This document shows positions 13,301 to 25,331 of a stretch of DNA of 64,000 bases, in pieces. Below the pieces are notes generated by a model, which saw only the letters and a program-made list of their open reading frames with translations, made no database searches and was not told the DNA's origin. The translations under genes and the position numbers were made by a program. Origin of the DNA: Trichuris trichiura (lineage: Eukaryota > Nematoda > Enoplea > Trichinellida > Trichuridae); assembly GCA_037903355.1 (NCBI GenBank), contig JBAJFE010000026.1, forward strand, positions 2,170,001 to 2,234,000. Reading direction: 5' to 3'. Position 1 is the stretch's first letter. Each line of letters opens with the position of its first letter.

Positions 13301-16300
13301 TTCACCTACTTACTTAGAACTTAGTAACTAAGTACAGGTATTTTATCATTTTTCGCTACTTCTTTGCTCTGACGGAAACTCGTGTTTCAGTGACGGGTAA
13401 GATTTAATGATGGAGGTTAAATCTGTTCATATGACCGTCTGTTTCGAAAAATGACACATTTGCTTGAAGATTCCTCAGCGTATGAGGACCAAACGCAAGA
13501 TTTGTTTTGCTGAAGGAATGCCAAAATTGGTTTTGATTAGGCTGGGTTTTATGTGTAGTCTCGTGTCCTGGAAATCATTTGCAAACCAACCAGACTTCCA
13601 GGGTGAAATCACTATACTCCTTCGCTGTGCAACCCTCATTTAAGTTCATATGCCAAAGAAATTTGGGTTTTCGCTTCGTTTATTGTAGCGCAGTTTAGTT
13701 TTTGGAACTGGCAGAGAAAAAACTGTTTAACCGCAGTTTATTAAACGGACGTTTTGATCGACCTGCTAGGCAGTTGTATCTTTAAAGCCTGACGCTCACG
13801 TTAAATAAAATCCATTTTACCCCTAGAATGTATCGTTCCTTCAAATAATCTAAGGCCGTTCTGCCAATCCAAACCTAACTTGCTGCAAAAGTATGGCACA
13901 AAAGGATTCCATTCCATAACTGTTGTCGATTGTTGGCCGTCACTTCTTGACTCCCAAGCGATATTTGCAGAATCAATTTCTATATATCGAACGTCAGATA
14001 AGACGTCTATTTGAAACTTTCCGTCATTCTGTCACCTTTACTGGCTTAGTTATTTAATTTTCAGACTCACTGGTGACCAAACGGTTGCAGTACAAACTGG
14101 TAATCAATATCAATGAGTTAGAAGCCGAATGAACGTTGTTAGAATCCTGGACTGTTTTTGATAAAATCGTTGCAAGCGTAGGTGTTGCCCAGATGCGCAC
14201 CAGAATAGTGATATGCTACTAAATCATTTAACTTGGGTAACAAAGTGATTTCAGCTACTGGTCACGGTGTATGACAGAGCGGACAAACGCTTACCGCAAA
14301 CATTATGCCGATAGCATCGCATCTCAGTAATTGCTGTTTTGAAAAAACATACTTTTCGCTTTAAACAACTTCTTCGCTTGGGGTATTTTTTCCGTTATTA
14401 AAATTCACGTTTTGGCTTGCGCTAGAACTGCTTCCACGGAAAAGCGACTTAGGAACGCCTTTGTTTTGCTACATTTGCACAGCCTACAATTTAGGCATGC
14501 GTACGGTAAACTCTTCCCCAACAAGTGTTAGTCAATAGGTTTACCTTCACCTAACTTGTTTACACAGTATCAGCTTAAGTGTGCGGCTGAGCCTGAACTT
14601 TCGACGTGGTAAACCATTGCATTCTTTGTCATAACGAACATTTCTGAAACAGTTCAGTTCCTGAAAGCTCCTTACTGTATGCGCCGTCAACTTCCAGCAA
14701 GTGTTCAACAGGTGCAAAAAGCGATATAACCAAATTCGGCGATTCCACTTTGGCTTGTCACAAAATGATAGCGCACAACATTTTTCTAGCCATTTCGTTC
14801 ACGGCTACTTGCATTATAGCAAAATTGTTATTATTTGATGGCTAAAAGTTAAATTAGGAATTTTGACTTGTTGTGCCCTCAGTGGTAGACAGCTTTCGCT
14901 TACTTATTGTTAAACTGAATCAGAAGATTGAAAATTTCAAGATTTTAGAATAAGCTGCGCTGTTCCGCGTTTACTGCGATCTGTTCATGGAATACCTGAT
15001 GTCGTTACAAAAGAAAAGTCCTGCTCCGTGGCTAATTTTATTGTTCGTATTCAGAAAATGCAATCTCGAAATAAGGCTCCGCATGGTCAGTTTATTATGA
15101 ACATTGCGTACAACACGTTGAACGGAGCTCTGCTTCGGCGGAAATTTGCATCTCCGTTAGAAATAATCGAAGGTTTAGTATTTTACCGACGGCAAATTAA
15201 AGAACCATTAAAGTCTCATTTGCCCATTCTGAATCGGTGTTGGCATTTGGTAATGTACTTTGCCTTCAACCGCCTACAATATGCGTCTTCATTGCCTTAT
15301 TCCTTGTATTCGCTGTCCTTCTGAGAAGGGAATGTCTAACCTTTGTATTTGGCGCAAAGTTCGTAAAGTCTACTGACAGTAAGAGCAAACTGAAAAGATG
15401 TTCTTAAACATCACGTGCCTTGTAAATGATGGGTTTTTATTTGATCTTTTCACTACTTTTTCCCTTTCTTTGCAAGTCTATCTGAAATACCAAAATGAAC
15501 TCCTTTCCCAACGAATAGGAGAGCTCACTGCTGGGAAATCGCAAAAAGCAATATGCTTGTGATATTGTATATGGACCAATATATCGTTCCCTGTGATTCG
15601 TGCAAAAATTTGCTGATCTATTCGTCGGCCTGGCGTTTGTTTCGATAGTTTACAGATACAGCTACAACGGGGTGGCGAAGCCGTGGAAAGATCAAATGAA
15701 AACAAGCAAATCAGTAACCCTATAAGCTTCCGTGTATTACCAATATTAACAGTGTATATGGCCCATTAAGGGGCTTCGTATAAATTCGGTATCTTATAGT
15801 CGCTGTAATTGATGAGCACATTTGCATTTGTTCTTACTGTTGTAGTAATACATTGCAAAGCAGGGGTCAGGTGATGGGAAATCTTAAGCAACCCAAACCT
15901 GCCCTATGATTTTTCGTCTTCCAGCAGGGAGCGCTTTTTTATGTTTGTCTGTATGCTCTTTTCTAACGCAACGTACGAGATTGATTTCACTTCCCGTCGG
16001 CAGCGTAGAGCTGCGTTTTTGAGATGGTGTACATGCTTTGAAGCATTCTGTTTTCGTTCAAACATGAGAATAGGTTTTGTTTACTCAGATGAAAATGCGC
16101 TGATGAGTTTATGAAACTTCCCTGCAGACATGTAACGTATGATGTTTTGTTAAGGCGCCATGTTTAAATTTTTTCCAGTCTTGTGTCATCGTTCGATGCT
16201 GCTAAGATGCGCTGAAGTGACTTCGAACAGTTTTCCAACCCAATAGTTTTTACGTATTCCGTTAGTGGCGGTGTAGCGTGTTGAAATACTTTCATGGAGC

Positions 16301-18813
16301 CAGATTCTATGGCTGCAAGCTGCGACTCGAGAACCGCTTCCTAAAAAAAGGTTTCTTGCGTTTCATAGACTAAGAGAAAGATGTACCTTTATTTTGGCTT
16401 TTCTGTTTTCGATAACCAGTTTGATCAATGGTTCTTTCAGGTAAAGTGGAAGGCTAATGTTTGTCAATTCAACATACATTATTAAAAGACCAAAGGGCTC
16501 GAGTTCCATGTTCAGATGGCTCTACAACGCAAGCATATTGATTGAAACAGGTCTACGTCAAAGTAAAAGTATGCAAACGTTTAAGATTGCGTGTTTTTAT
16601 GGAAATGGTTGAAAGTGCGATGTTTAAATGATGGTATCGTATTCAATTTTGCAGCCCCCTTGTTGATTTTACGTGTGCCAGTTTATGCTGAGGCAGTAGG
16701 TTTACGGAGACGTGATTTAGTGACTTTATCAGTTCACTGACCGAATGGCACTTGTCCGCTTTCTTGCTGTCGCGACTTGTCCAACTAAAGTCTGAACTAC
16801 TGAAACGTATGTAGCGCTATATTGTAACAGTTTTTCAAATGTCCTTTTTCCGCCAATAATTGGTCAACATGCAATTGAAGGACAACCTAAACAATCTGAT
16901 CGATTGTTCGGTAGAAATTATAGCCTCATAGTCACGTCTTTGTTATTAATGATGATCTTGAAATTTATCTTTTTCGTTCGTCACGATGTCATGAATACAT
17001 TATGCAGGAAGAATCTGTAGCGGAAAACCAAGGTTTGAGCAGCTCTATCCGTAGCAAAAATGTACCTACGTAGTCTTCAGTTGATAATTATGGCATGTGC
17101 ATCAGCTAGCTTAGGCTATGCTCTTTATTTCCTAGCTGTAAATCATCGTTTGAAAAGAAATATTTATTTTTGTGGTTGCTAGTGCGTCATTCCTAGCAGG
17201 AAACAAACCAGAGGAAGGAAAACTAAAACCTAGCAGAAGCTGCACTGTTTGAGATTAACTTCCCAAGATTTTTTCCACTTCATATTTTGATTTATGGGCT
17301 GCCCTCAACGCAAAAATTCAGTGAAAGGCAAGTCTCAACAGGTTACGCGGATAGAATCGGTTAATATGGCACTGAGCGCTTAATCGTTTTTCTGCTGTTT
17401 CGCTTTTAATTGTGTAGATGCAGGCGTTATTTCTTTTTCTTTAGTTTAAGTGGCCACTTCGCGTAACAGAGCCTGGAACGTATTCTGCTGTATGTTTTGT
17501 TACCTTCAAAGCAAATAGTATGGCAGAGCGGAATCTCCAAAATATTTCCAAACGGTTAGCCTGAAACTGAAGACGCAAATGCTCAACAGCGATCGTTTGC
17601 GCCAACGAAATTTGGTTCATTGTCGTGCATATTGACAACTGTGGGTTACTTTGTTTAATGCGCATTACAAACGAGGCGCCAACAGTTATAGCATCTTTTG
17701 TTACGTACTAAAACGTAGCTTTTAATGGAAGGAAGTTGTGTTATACTTATTCTTACCTTTTGATTGGGTACAACTGCCACCTGTTCACGAATGTCAATCT
17801 TTCTTACTTTGTCACAAAATGGATTATAGAAAAGAAGACCTAGTGAACGAACATCAGTTTGCATAACGTGTCAACTTAAAATTTGCTTTCACCTGGACCA
17901 TAACCTTCTGATGATAAAAGTTTCCCGAAACGCCAGACAACTGCCCTCGTATTCGCAGGAATGACCTTAAACCAGAAATATGCTTTTGTTAGTTCAGCAA
18001 TTTTAAAGTGATTACCCGAAAGGATAAGAATATTGAAATTGGCAACGTTATTATCCAAAGAAAATAAGCCAAGATGAGACGAACTTTTCGCACATTGATG
18101 GATTGCCAAGTATCCTCCAAGTCGTCTAAAAGTCATCAGAATATGATAAATTTACTTGACGGGTCTATTCTTGCTCTTCAGTCCACTGGGTTGAACACTG
18201 TTTACGCATTGGTCTTCCAAGATGGCGGTTTGAAGCGCATTAAGGTTTCGTTTATTCATAACCTTGAGAATAAACAAAGCGCTTGCTTATAAAAAACTAG
18301 CAGCAGCCAGTATGTGAACAAGCTTGCGCGTCGCAATTTGACTTGTTGAGTACTATATAGGTGACCGTGGAGATAAGAAAATTTTTGCAACTTTAAACTG
18401 TTTCATTTTAAAGTAGTTTCGAAGCTATAGTCATGATTGCTTTCCGCAATAGACAATTGTGTAATTTCCGTATGTCTCCCTGACTTGCAGGAAGCACGTG
18501 AGTGGAAAGTAATTAAACGCGAGGCTACCCTATTTGGATAGTATTTGCTGATGAAGCGGCAGTATTGATCATCTGTAGGAGCTGGCTTTTCAAACTATAA
18601 AAGGAAACAATTAGCTATGAATCCTCCCACTCATGTTGAGTCTTTTTGAGTAGCAACTGTTGAAACTTCCGTTACGGTGAGACATTCTGGGTAGGCTGCA
18701 AACGCTTTATCACTGATTTAACGTGTAGGACGCCGTCAGACTTTTCGGTTGGGAACCGTGCAGTTGTAAAGAAGCTGTTGCGTTATTTTTATAAAAGTAC
18801 TGTGGCAGAACGA

Positions 18814-19182
18814 CTAGTCCCACCCTATTCTATCTGGGTGGGCAGCGGCTGCGCCCAGCTCCTCCGAACTCACAATGAGTTCGCTGAATAGCTGCATGGG
18901 GCTTCTGCTAGGACACCTGCCGAGCCTTTGCAAGTGATAGCATCCGGCTATCAGCCGGGCACCAACGGTGCATCTGACTGACAGCCACGTATGACTTCCA
19001 ACCGGCCTACGCAGGGTCACTGTCAAATGTAAACTAGCCGCACCTGTTTCTAAATGACGAAAAAACGTACATGGACCTGAGCGAAGGAGGAATAGCTGGA
19101 AGGTGAACGCATCGTGGATAAATAAATGCTTTCTGTGTTTCGTTGTGGTTGTAGTGCACTTGCGCCTATTTACTCGACGCAT
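18814..19182 (-). CDS. hypothetical 122-aa ORF in a GC-rich island
   Basis: This frame opens at a genuine ATG (19182) and stops with TAG after 122 codons. It is the only long ATG-initiated frame for several kb and sits in a local G+C-rich island of about 300 bp, with Ser/Arg/Ala-rich C-terminal sequence and no recognisable domain, signal peptide or membrane segment. The island edges have no clear splice sites. It may be a small gene, a fragment of a mobile element or chance. No function can be assigned. Confidence 0.2.
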   Translation of the reverse strand: MRRVNRRKCTTTTTKHRKHLFIHDAFTFQLFLLRSGPCTFFRHLETGAASLHLTVTLRRPVGSHTWLSVRCTVGARLIAGCYHLQRLGRCPSRSPMQLFSELIVSSEELGAAAAHPDRIGWD

Positions 19183-22100
19183 TGTCTACAAGTACTTTAT
19201 CTAAACGCATAATGTCGATAACGCGTTCTTTTTGTGAAATTACAACTGCCTTCTAATTTCACATGTCGGATTGATGATCAGTCTCCAGACGAAAATTTCA
19301 TTGGATAATTGACGCATTTCGAGAACTATTTTAACTTCAATACAAAATATTTTCCTAACGACGTTGTTGTTGTTTTCTTCTCTTGCGTCGCAGGGACTTT
19401 TATGTGAAAATCTTTTAAACGGAAACAGTCAGGACATTTCGCCTTCAGTTTTCGGGTTAGATAATGAATTACTCTTCCTTGCCTCTGGTATCCTTGTCCT
19501 AGATTCGTTATAAGCAGGTAGGTTAGTTAAGCAAAACTGCGAAAATTAGCAGTCAGTAAAATGTACTACTGATGACGCAGAGCATATCTTAAGCAAATGC
19601 TTTCACAGTTTGTCAACTCCTGAAATTAACCTGCGGACTACTGTAAGTGCATTGATGGTTTCAGTTGCTTAGTTTGCTACATATCTCTGCGCACCGCATT
19701 TTCACGCATTGTATGTGTTATTACGCGTAAGTCAAATGAACATTTCCCCGTTTAATTTTCGCTTTACATACTTCCGCTTTTGTGTTTTTCTGTCATCAAC
19801 GTTTTGAAGCTTTTTGCTATGCTTAAAATGGAAAAGCTCCGGTTATCAATTTTCAGAATGGTTCAAAATGTTTGTCAGTAAGGGTATATTGGCTGCGGTT
19901 TTGAAATGAAAAACTAGGCGGCGAAGCACTGAAGCAAGAACTGAAGTGCCCTACATCTTCTAACGACATACATTAGAGGTAATAATCTAATACTAACCAC
20001 ATAGGCAGGCCTCTTTCCCCACGTGAAAGATTCTTTCGGTCTTGTTACTAGGTGGAGTTCGTTAGCACTATTGACGTAAATCTATGTAATGATTTCAGTG
20101 TGAACCTATTCTGAACAGCGGATGCTATTAATATTAACGCAGTATGGAGCAAATGTTTTCATGATCGGTATTCACGTGGTACTGTCTGTTAAATGGCGTG
20201 GAAAAAATTATGCGAGGCTGAAAATATAACCGTGAGTATCCGTCAGGAAGACATACACGTGCTTTACAAGAAATCCATTCATCGAGCGACTGTGTTTTTC
20301 TATTATGCGCTGTTGAGTTGCTACAGCACGTCTAGCTTCGATGGCTTAGGACATAATTATGTCATCTTTTCGAAGCTAACTTTTCAGTGATATGTCAAAA
20401 CGTGTTCAAACACTGCTAAGTTCATTGACAGACTAATGAGTAGAGAACTTGACAACGTTGGTTTGAATATTCCTACGTAAGTGTTTATGTTAGCTTGCCA
20501 TGTTTTGACACTGACATTGTTCGTCAAGTCATCGCATGTAGTGGATTTTAAGTTGGTAAAAATTACGGGTTTTACACTGTGTTCATTAGAAGATTTAAAT
20601 TATACAAGGTATGTTAGCGTAGCTGCTTTCGTCCCATTTTAACGTGTATTACTCGATAGACGTTCATAATATTCTGCGCTTGTTTTATTGCAAAAGCGAT
20701 AATGCCTAATAAATGGCGATACATAAGGAAAGTTTGCTGCTGTCTCCAATCAGGGGAACCTTTCATAAGATAGCGCTTCATAAGACGTACGAAACACGTT
20801 AAGAAGCTCTACTTTTAAGCCCATTTTGGACTAAAACCTTGTTTCTAGATGGAATTTCGCCATTTTTGTTAGCACGAAATTTTTGCTTATCATTGGAAGC
20901 CAAATTCTTCAGTCTAATTTGAATGGTTGTGAAACACCTGGACAGGAAGATACCAGTGCGGTATCAACGAATGTCTAACATTGAATGAATTGTAGTCAAC
21001 TTTTCAAATTTCTGAAAATGTTTTTCAACAGTAATTGAGCTCAAAATTCATTCCTGTTGCTTTCTGCAGTCTCTGATTGAAACCGAATTTAGTATTAGCA
21101 TAATCGGAACGTACTCATGGGAGCACTGTTGTAACGCGTCATTGTTTTACGACAAACGGAATTTATGGCAAGATAAGCAGTCTCTTGACAAGTAAAATGG
21201 TAGAAGCAGAATAAATGATCTTCATGATTGAACCTGCCAATTTTTGCACTCGGTGCGCCGCCGTTTAAAATTTTAACCATCTACTTCGAGCTGACATGCA
21301 TAGAAAATGCTACTATGTGGGATAGATTCAGCTTTAGGTTCACATGTGTGTCGGGAACCTACAGCGTGGCGAAGACCAACTTCTACTCCATTTCGCTAGC
21401 AACACGTTCTAATCCAGGACTGTATTTTGTTTATTACAATTGTATGCTCAATTCCAGTTTGGACAAATCTTTCAGAACTCAACTAATCGCGTCTGTAGTG
21501 TTCTTTTCTGGAAAAAGTTGAAGACGGTATCAAGTCAGATTCGAAAGCATTGTCCACACTGGAAATAAAAATAACTGACATCTGTCCGTAATAAATTTCA
21601 TGAACAGTCAAGAGAGAGGATAGTTACGAAAAGTGCATTTTAGGAGCATGTTTTAAAATTCTTCCGTTAGCGCTATTAATTCATTATTTATGGGTTGAGA
21701 AACGTTTTTGAAGCACCAGACATGCGGACTTTCATTCGTCTGCTGTTCTAAAATTCAATCGTTTTGCTTCACTTTGTCTAAGTGGTTTTGCTTTCCTTTA
21801 TCCATTTCTTAACATTGCGCAGTCACTGTCGCTTCAATGAAGAGATGAGATCAGATGAATCGTAAGGAGTACAGCTTTGCGCTCGTTGAATAACTAATTA
21901 CGCAGTTGATTCCTGCTTGCAGCTTTTTCCGATTGAATATTCCACAATTGCGTTTTTTAGCGAGTGTTAATTTATCGGTTCACTAAAGGGATGATTGTTC
22001 GATAGCTCTACCGTTTCACTGCTAATTGAAATAGACAAGAAAGTAGTGTATTCATTCACAAAATGAGTTTTACACAAATGATTATAAAGCTTTCCGAAAA

Positions 22101-23902
22101 ACGGGAGCAGCGTTACGCAAACTTTGCTTTCCCTGGTAGCTCTGTTGGTCCTAATTCGTACCGATTCTTTCACCTGCTAATTTGAATGGTAATTGTGACG
22201 TACTCGAGGTTTCGCAGAAAATGGAATTACGTCACTTCAATAAAGGAGTGGTACCGAGCAAAGTAGCACAAACGCTGTACGCTGGAAAGGGGAAAATATT
22301 CAGTGGAACATTGACGACATTAGCGCGTGGTGAAATGAGTGCAATTGTAAAAGTCAGCGATTAAGTTCATGAAACAGTTAATTCTCTGTAGGTACAGATC
22401 AACAGAATCAGTTGAATCAGGCGTTCCAGAAGGACGGCATGGGACTGCTTTTCAATTATCAAAATCGTTAAGCCAACGATAATTCCATGAATAGGTGATA
22501 ATTTTCTGCTATTGAATTTTTTAAAATTATGAAGTATGGCCAAGTTAAATTCAGTGAAGCTTGTTGCGCTTGAATAAAAACTAGGAAATGTATCATTGGA
22601 AATCGAATGGAATGATGTTGAAGCTCCTCTCATTCAGCGATGTAGACATTGCAGAATTCTTGAAAATTTATTGATGCTTACCTTGAACAAGAAATTTACT
22701 TTGGAGCTAAATTTTATTGACTTCCTCCATTTATGCTGATAGAGCTTGTTTTTATTTATGTGTTGCGCCAATATTTTATTCATTACTAACGCGCCAACGT
22801 TCGCGCAACTGGCAGAAAAATCTGCTAACTGTAATTAATACTACAATAATAAAGAAAGCTTTGAGTTAAAGTTAAGTTAGACTTGGAGACTAAAGTATAT
22901 CAATAAGAAGCTTTCCTAGGTTAGCAAAACACCTGCTGCTTTCATGCATTAGTAGTAATACGAAAGTCGGAGTAGCCACTTATAATATGACCATTGTTGT
23001 ACAAACATAACGGGATGAATCAATCGGAAAGAATGAATATAAATTATTTCTGCGAAGTCATTTTTAGAACTTACATAGACATGTACATAGCAGTGGCAAA
23101 CTTTAACATGGTTCTCCACTTTAGGTGATTTCGAGCTCCTTGCATATGGCACAGTAACATCAAGTCAAGCTGAGTTGGTTAGGCTCTGGTTATTTGCAGT
23201 CACAGCCTTGTGCAGTTCAAACAGCTTTACAATTTCAATTTCATTTCTTAACTTGTTTTAACTTTCAATATTCATATACAGTTTCCATTGGCATTTTTGG
23301 AACGGTTTGACTATTGTCAGTGCTGTTCACATACTGTGCATCACGAAGCATGCTCTGACTAGACTGGACTCTTTCCGTCATCCACGTACCTACGTAACAG
23401 AGTTGACAGGAGCTAAGCAGTTTCAAAAATATAGTGGAACTTCGTTAACAGTGGCTAAAAAGCTAATGTGCTGCTATCTGGGTATTCGTTTCAAAACGTA
23501 TTTTCGGTAAACGTCAGATTGGGAGCGAAAAATAAGCTGTATTCCTCTGCAGGTTTTAGGACATGACTTGCTGCTTCGTCAGCGATGAAAACGCGAAGCG
23601 CGATAACCTATTTCCTTTTTTTGTTAATACTTCTGAACCTTTCCTAAGTCGAACACGGATTTGCGTGAGAAATTACTATCTTTGATTTTCGTCTGCACTT
23701 TGCTTCATTTGTTTCGCTGGCGACAAAAGCTGAGTCGTAAACGATTCATATATGAATTTTATGTTTTCCTTCCCATAAATTGAAAGTCTGCGCACCCATT
23801 AAGAGCAGCTATAAATTTGTCGGTTCTGTTATGGCTCTGGAGTTGGAATTATTCTTTTCAGGATTTAAGTTCATAAGCATAATGAAAATTTGGGTACAAT
23901 GG

Positions 23903-24150
23903 ACTGAATGAAGCTGCATGATTGTTTTTCCAGTTGGTGTGCATTGCTAGGAAAGCTGAATGTCGAAGAATCAGAATATTTTTGGAGTTGATGCCACAAC
24001 TTTGGCAGTTTGCAACGCCCACTCGCTGAATGAGGTTTTGCGATTGTTCTAGTTAGTGTGCATTGCTAGAAAAGCCAAATGTCAAAGAATCAAAGCATTT
24101 TTGGAGATATTTTTTGCTGGTCAAACCTTTGGCAACTATTACCGCAATTT
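23903..24150. repeat. diverged tandem duplication, about 119-bp period
   Basis: Two adjacent copies share the core CATTGCTAG-AAAGC-AATGTC-AAGAATC-A---TTTTTGGAG, at 23942 and 24061. Similar flanks (GATTGTT---AGTT-GTGTG before; ACTTTGGCA-like after) extend each copy. Identity is partial, so the duplication is old. It ends about 120 bp upstream of the receptor start codon. Confidence 0.6.
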
Positions 24151-24272
24151 TCAAACGTAATGGATTTATTGGCTTAAATGTGACTTCAGTTGCTATGCGC
24201 AGCAATGGTCATGGTCACACACTGTGCTCGTGATTGATTAGCAGTGCAACAGTTTTGAACAGTCTGGCTGCT

Positions 24273-25331
24273 ATGTGTGAAATAAATGAGACTAGAGGGA
24301 CTATTCCTTTTGTTGACAGATCGGCAACTGAAAGCCAGACAAACGAACTTACTGATTCGTTGCACTTTGTACGTGTACTACTGGCTGTGATTTACGCTAT
24401 TCTTTTTGCGCTGGGTTTGAGCAATGTTCTCATAACTCTTTTCATTATTTTGAGAAAAGTCTTTACCACTGTAACGAATATTCTTATACTAAATCTTTCG
24501 TTAGCTGATACAGTGTTCATCATGTTTCTGCCTTTTGTGATATCTTTTAGAATTAAGCGAACTTGGATTTTTGGAACAGCCATATGCAAACTTTTCTTCA
24601 TCTCAGAATCTACGACCAAATATGCGAGCGTTTATTTCATTTCTCTGCTCAGTATCGATCGATATCTTTCTGTTCGCTTTCAAAATTATAGAGTCAGCAG
24701 ATGCAAAAGAATGCTCGCAATTGTAGCGGCATTAGTTGGTTGGACTGTCATTTCTTCTCTTATGGTACCAATATATATTTACAGCGAAATAAGGGAAGTT
24801 ACCCCAAACACGGTGGTTTGCACGATTGTGTGGCCAGCAGACTCTTTTCATGATCAGTTTGGTCAAACTAGAACTAGTTACACCACTGAACATTACTTTA
24901 CGTTATACTCGTTCGTCCTCTGTTTCCTGATCCCATCTCTTATCATGATCTTCTGCTATTATCTTTTGGTCAGGCAAGTAATCATGTCAGGAAGAAGGTT
25001 AAAAAAGAACAGAACAAAATGTATGCGTAATTCTTATGGTCGACTTAAACGAATGGTCATTTCCATCGTTTGCTGCTACTTGTTATGCTGGACACCGTAC
25101 TGGATTATGAACTTAATCGTCGTATTCAATGCAAATGTTCAAGTGACTACGTCGTTAAGAATCATGTTCAATGTGATACACATTCTTCCTTACGTCAGCT
25201 GTGTCACTAACCCCTTGCTCTATGCGCTCTTCACATCCCACTTCAAAGAGGTCGTCAGGAAAGCAGCACGGGGCAGCAGCCTGGTTCAATTGACTCATCT
25301 CAAGAGCATTGGACGTTTTCATATTCGGTAA
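24273..25331 (+). CDS. rhodopsin-family peptide GPCR (somatostatin/allatostatin-C/opioid type)
   Basis: A single open exon encodes about 352 residues from the first in-frame ATG (24273); the frame is open 13 codons further upstream, but only from a TTG. Seven membrane segments are clear: TM1 about 33-59; TM2 with SLADTVFIMFLPF; TM3 with the ligand-receptor Cys (AICKL) and DRYLSV; TM4 with a central Trp; the ECL2 Cys in TVVCTI; TM5; TM6 CWTPYW; TM7 NPLLYALF. The basic third loop (GRRLKKNRTK) and short basic tail suit G-protein coupling. An N-glycosylation site (NET) lies in the N-terminus. The motif set fits somatostatin/allatostatin-C/galanin-like neuropeptide receptors at the plasma membrane; the ligand cannot be told. 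The stop overlaps a donor-like CG|GTAAGA, so a longer spliced tail is possible. A pyrimidine-rich acceptor-like TTTTGTTGACAG near 24310 leaves the N-terminus uncertain. Confidence 0.93.
   Translation: MCEINETRGTIPFVDRSATESQTNELTDSLHFVRVLLAVIYAILFALGLSNVLITLFIILRKVFTTVTNILILNLSLADTVFIMFLPFVISFRIKRTWIFGTAICKLFFISESTTKYASVYFISLLSIDRYLSVRFQNYRVSRCKRMLAIVAALVGWTVISSLMVPIYIYSEIREVTPNTVVCTIVWPADSFHDQFGQTRTSYTTEHYFTLYSFVLCFLIPSLIMIFCYYLLVRQVIMSGRRLKKNRTKCMRNSYGRLKRMVISIVCCYLLCWTPYWIMNLIVVFNANVQVTTSLRIMFNVIHILPYVSCVTNPLLYALFTSHFKEVVRKAARGSSLVQLTHLKSIGRFHIR

Larger units (their letters stand above)
8461..24272. other. gene-poor AT-rich stretch, 15.8 kb
   Basis: No convincing gene was found. Four ORFs open at a real ATG or lie next to a plausible acceptor but match nothing I know: 8567-8932 (+, 121 aa), 11630-12058 (+, opens at TTG; contains an acceptor-like TTCGCAG at about 11788), 13057-13263 (+, 68 aa) and 18814-19182 (-, 122 aa, described separately). 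The rest is short ORFs opening at non-ATG codons. It may be intergenic or part of long introns of an unseen gene. Confidence 0.6.

Noticed and set aside
24234..24272. N-terminal extension of the GPCR from 24234
   Set aside because: That start is TTG. The first ATG in frame is 24273, leaving a normal-length extracellular N-terminus.
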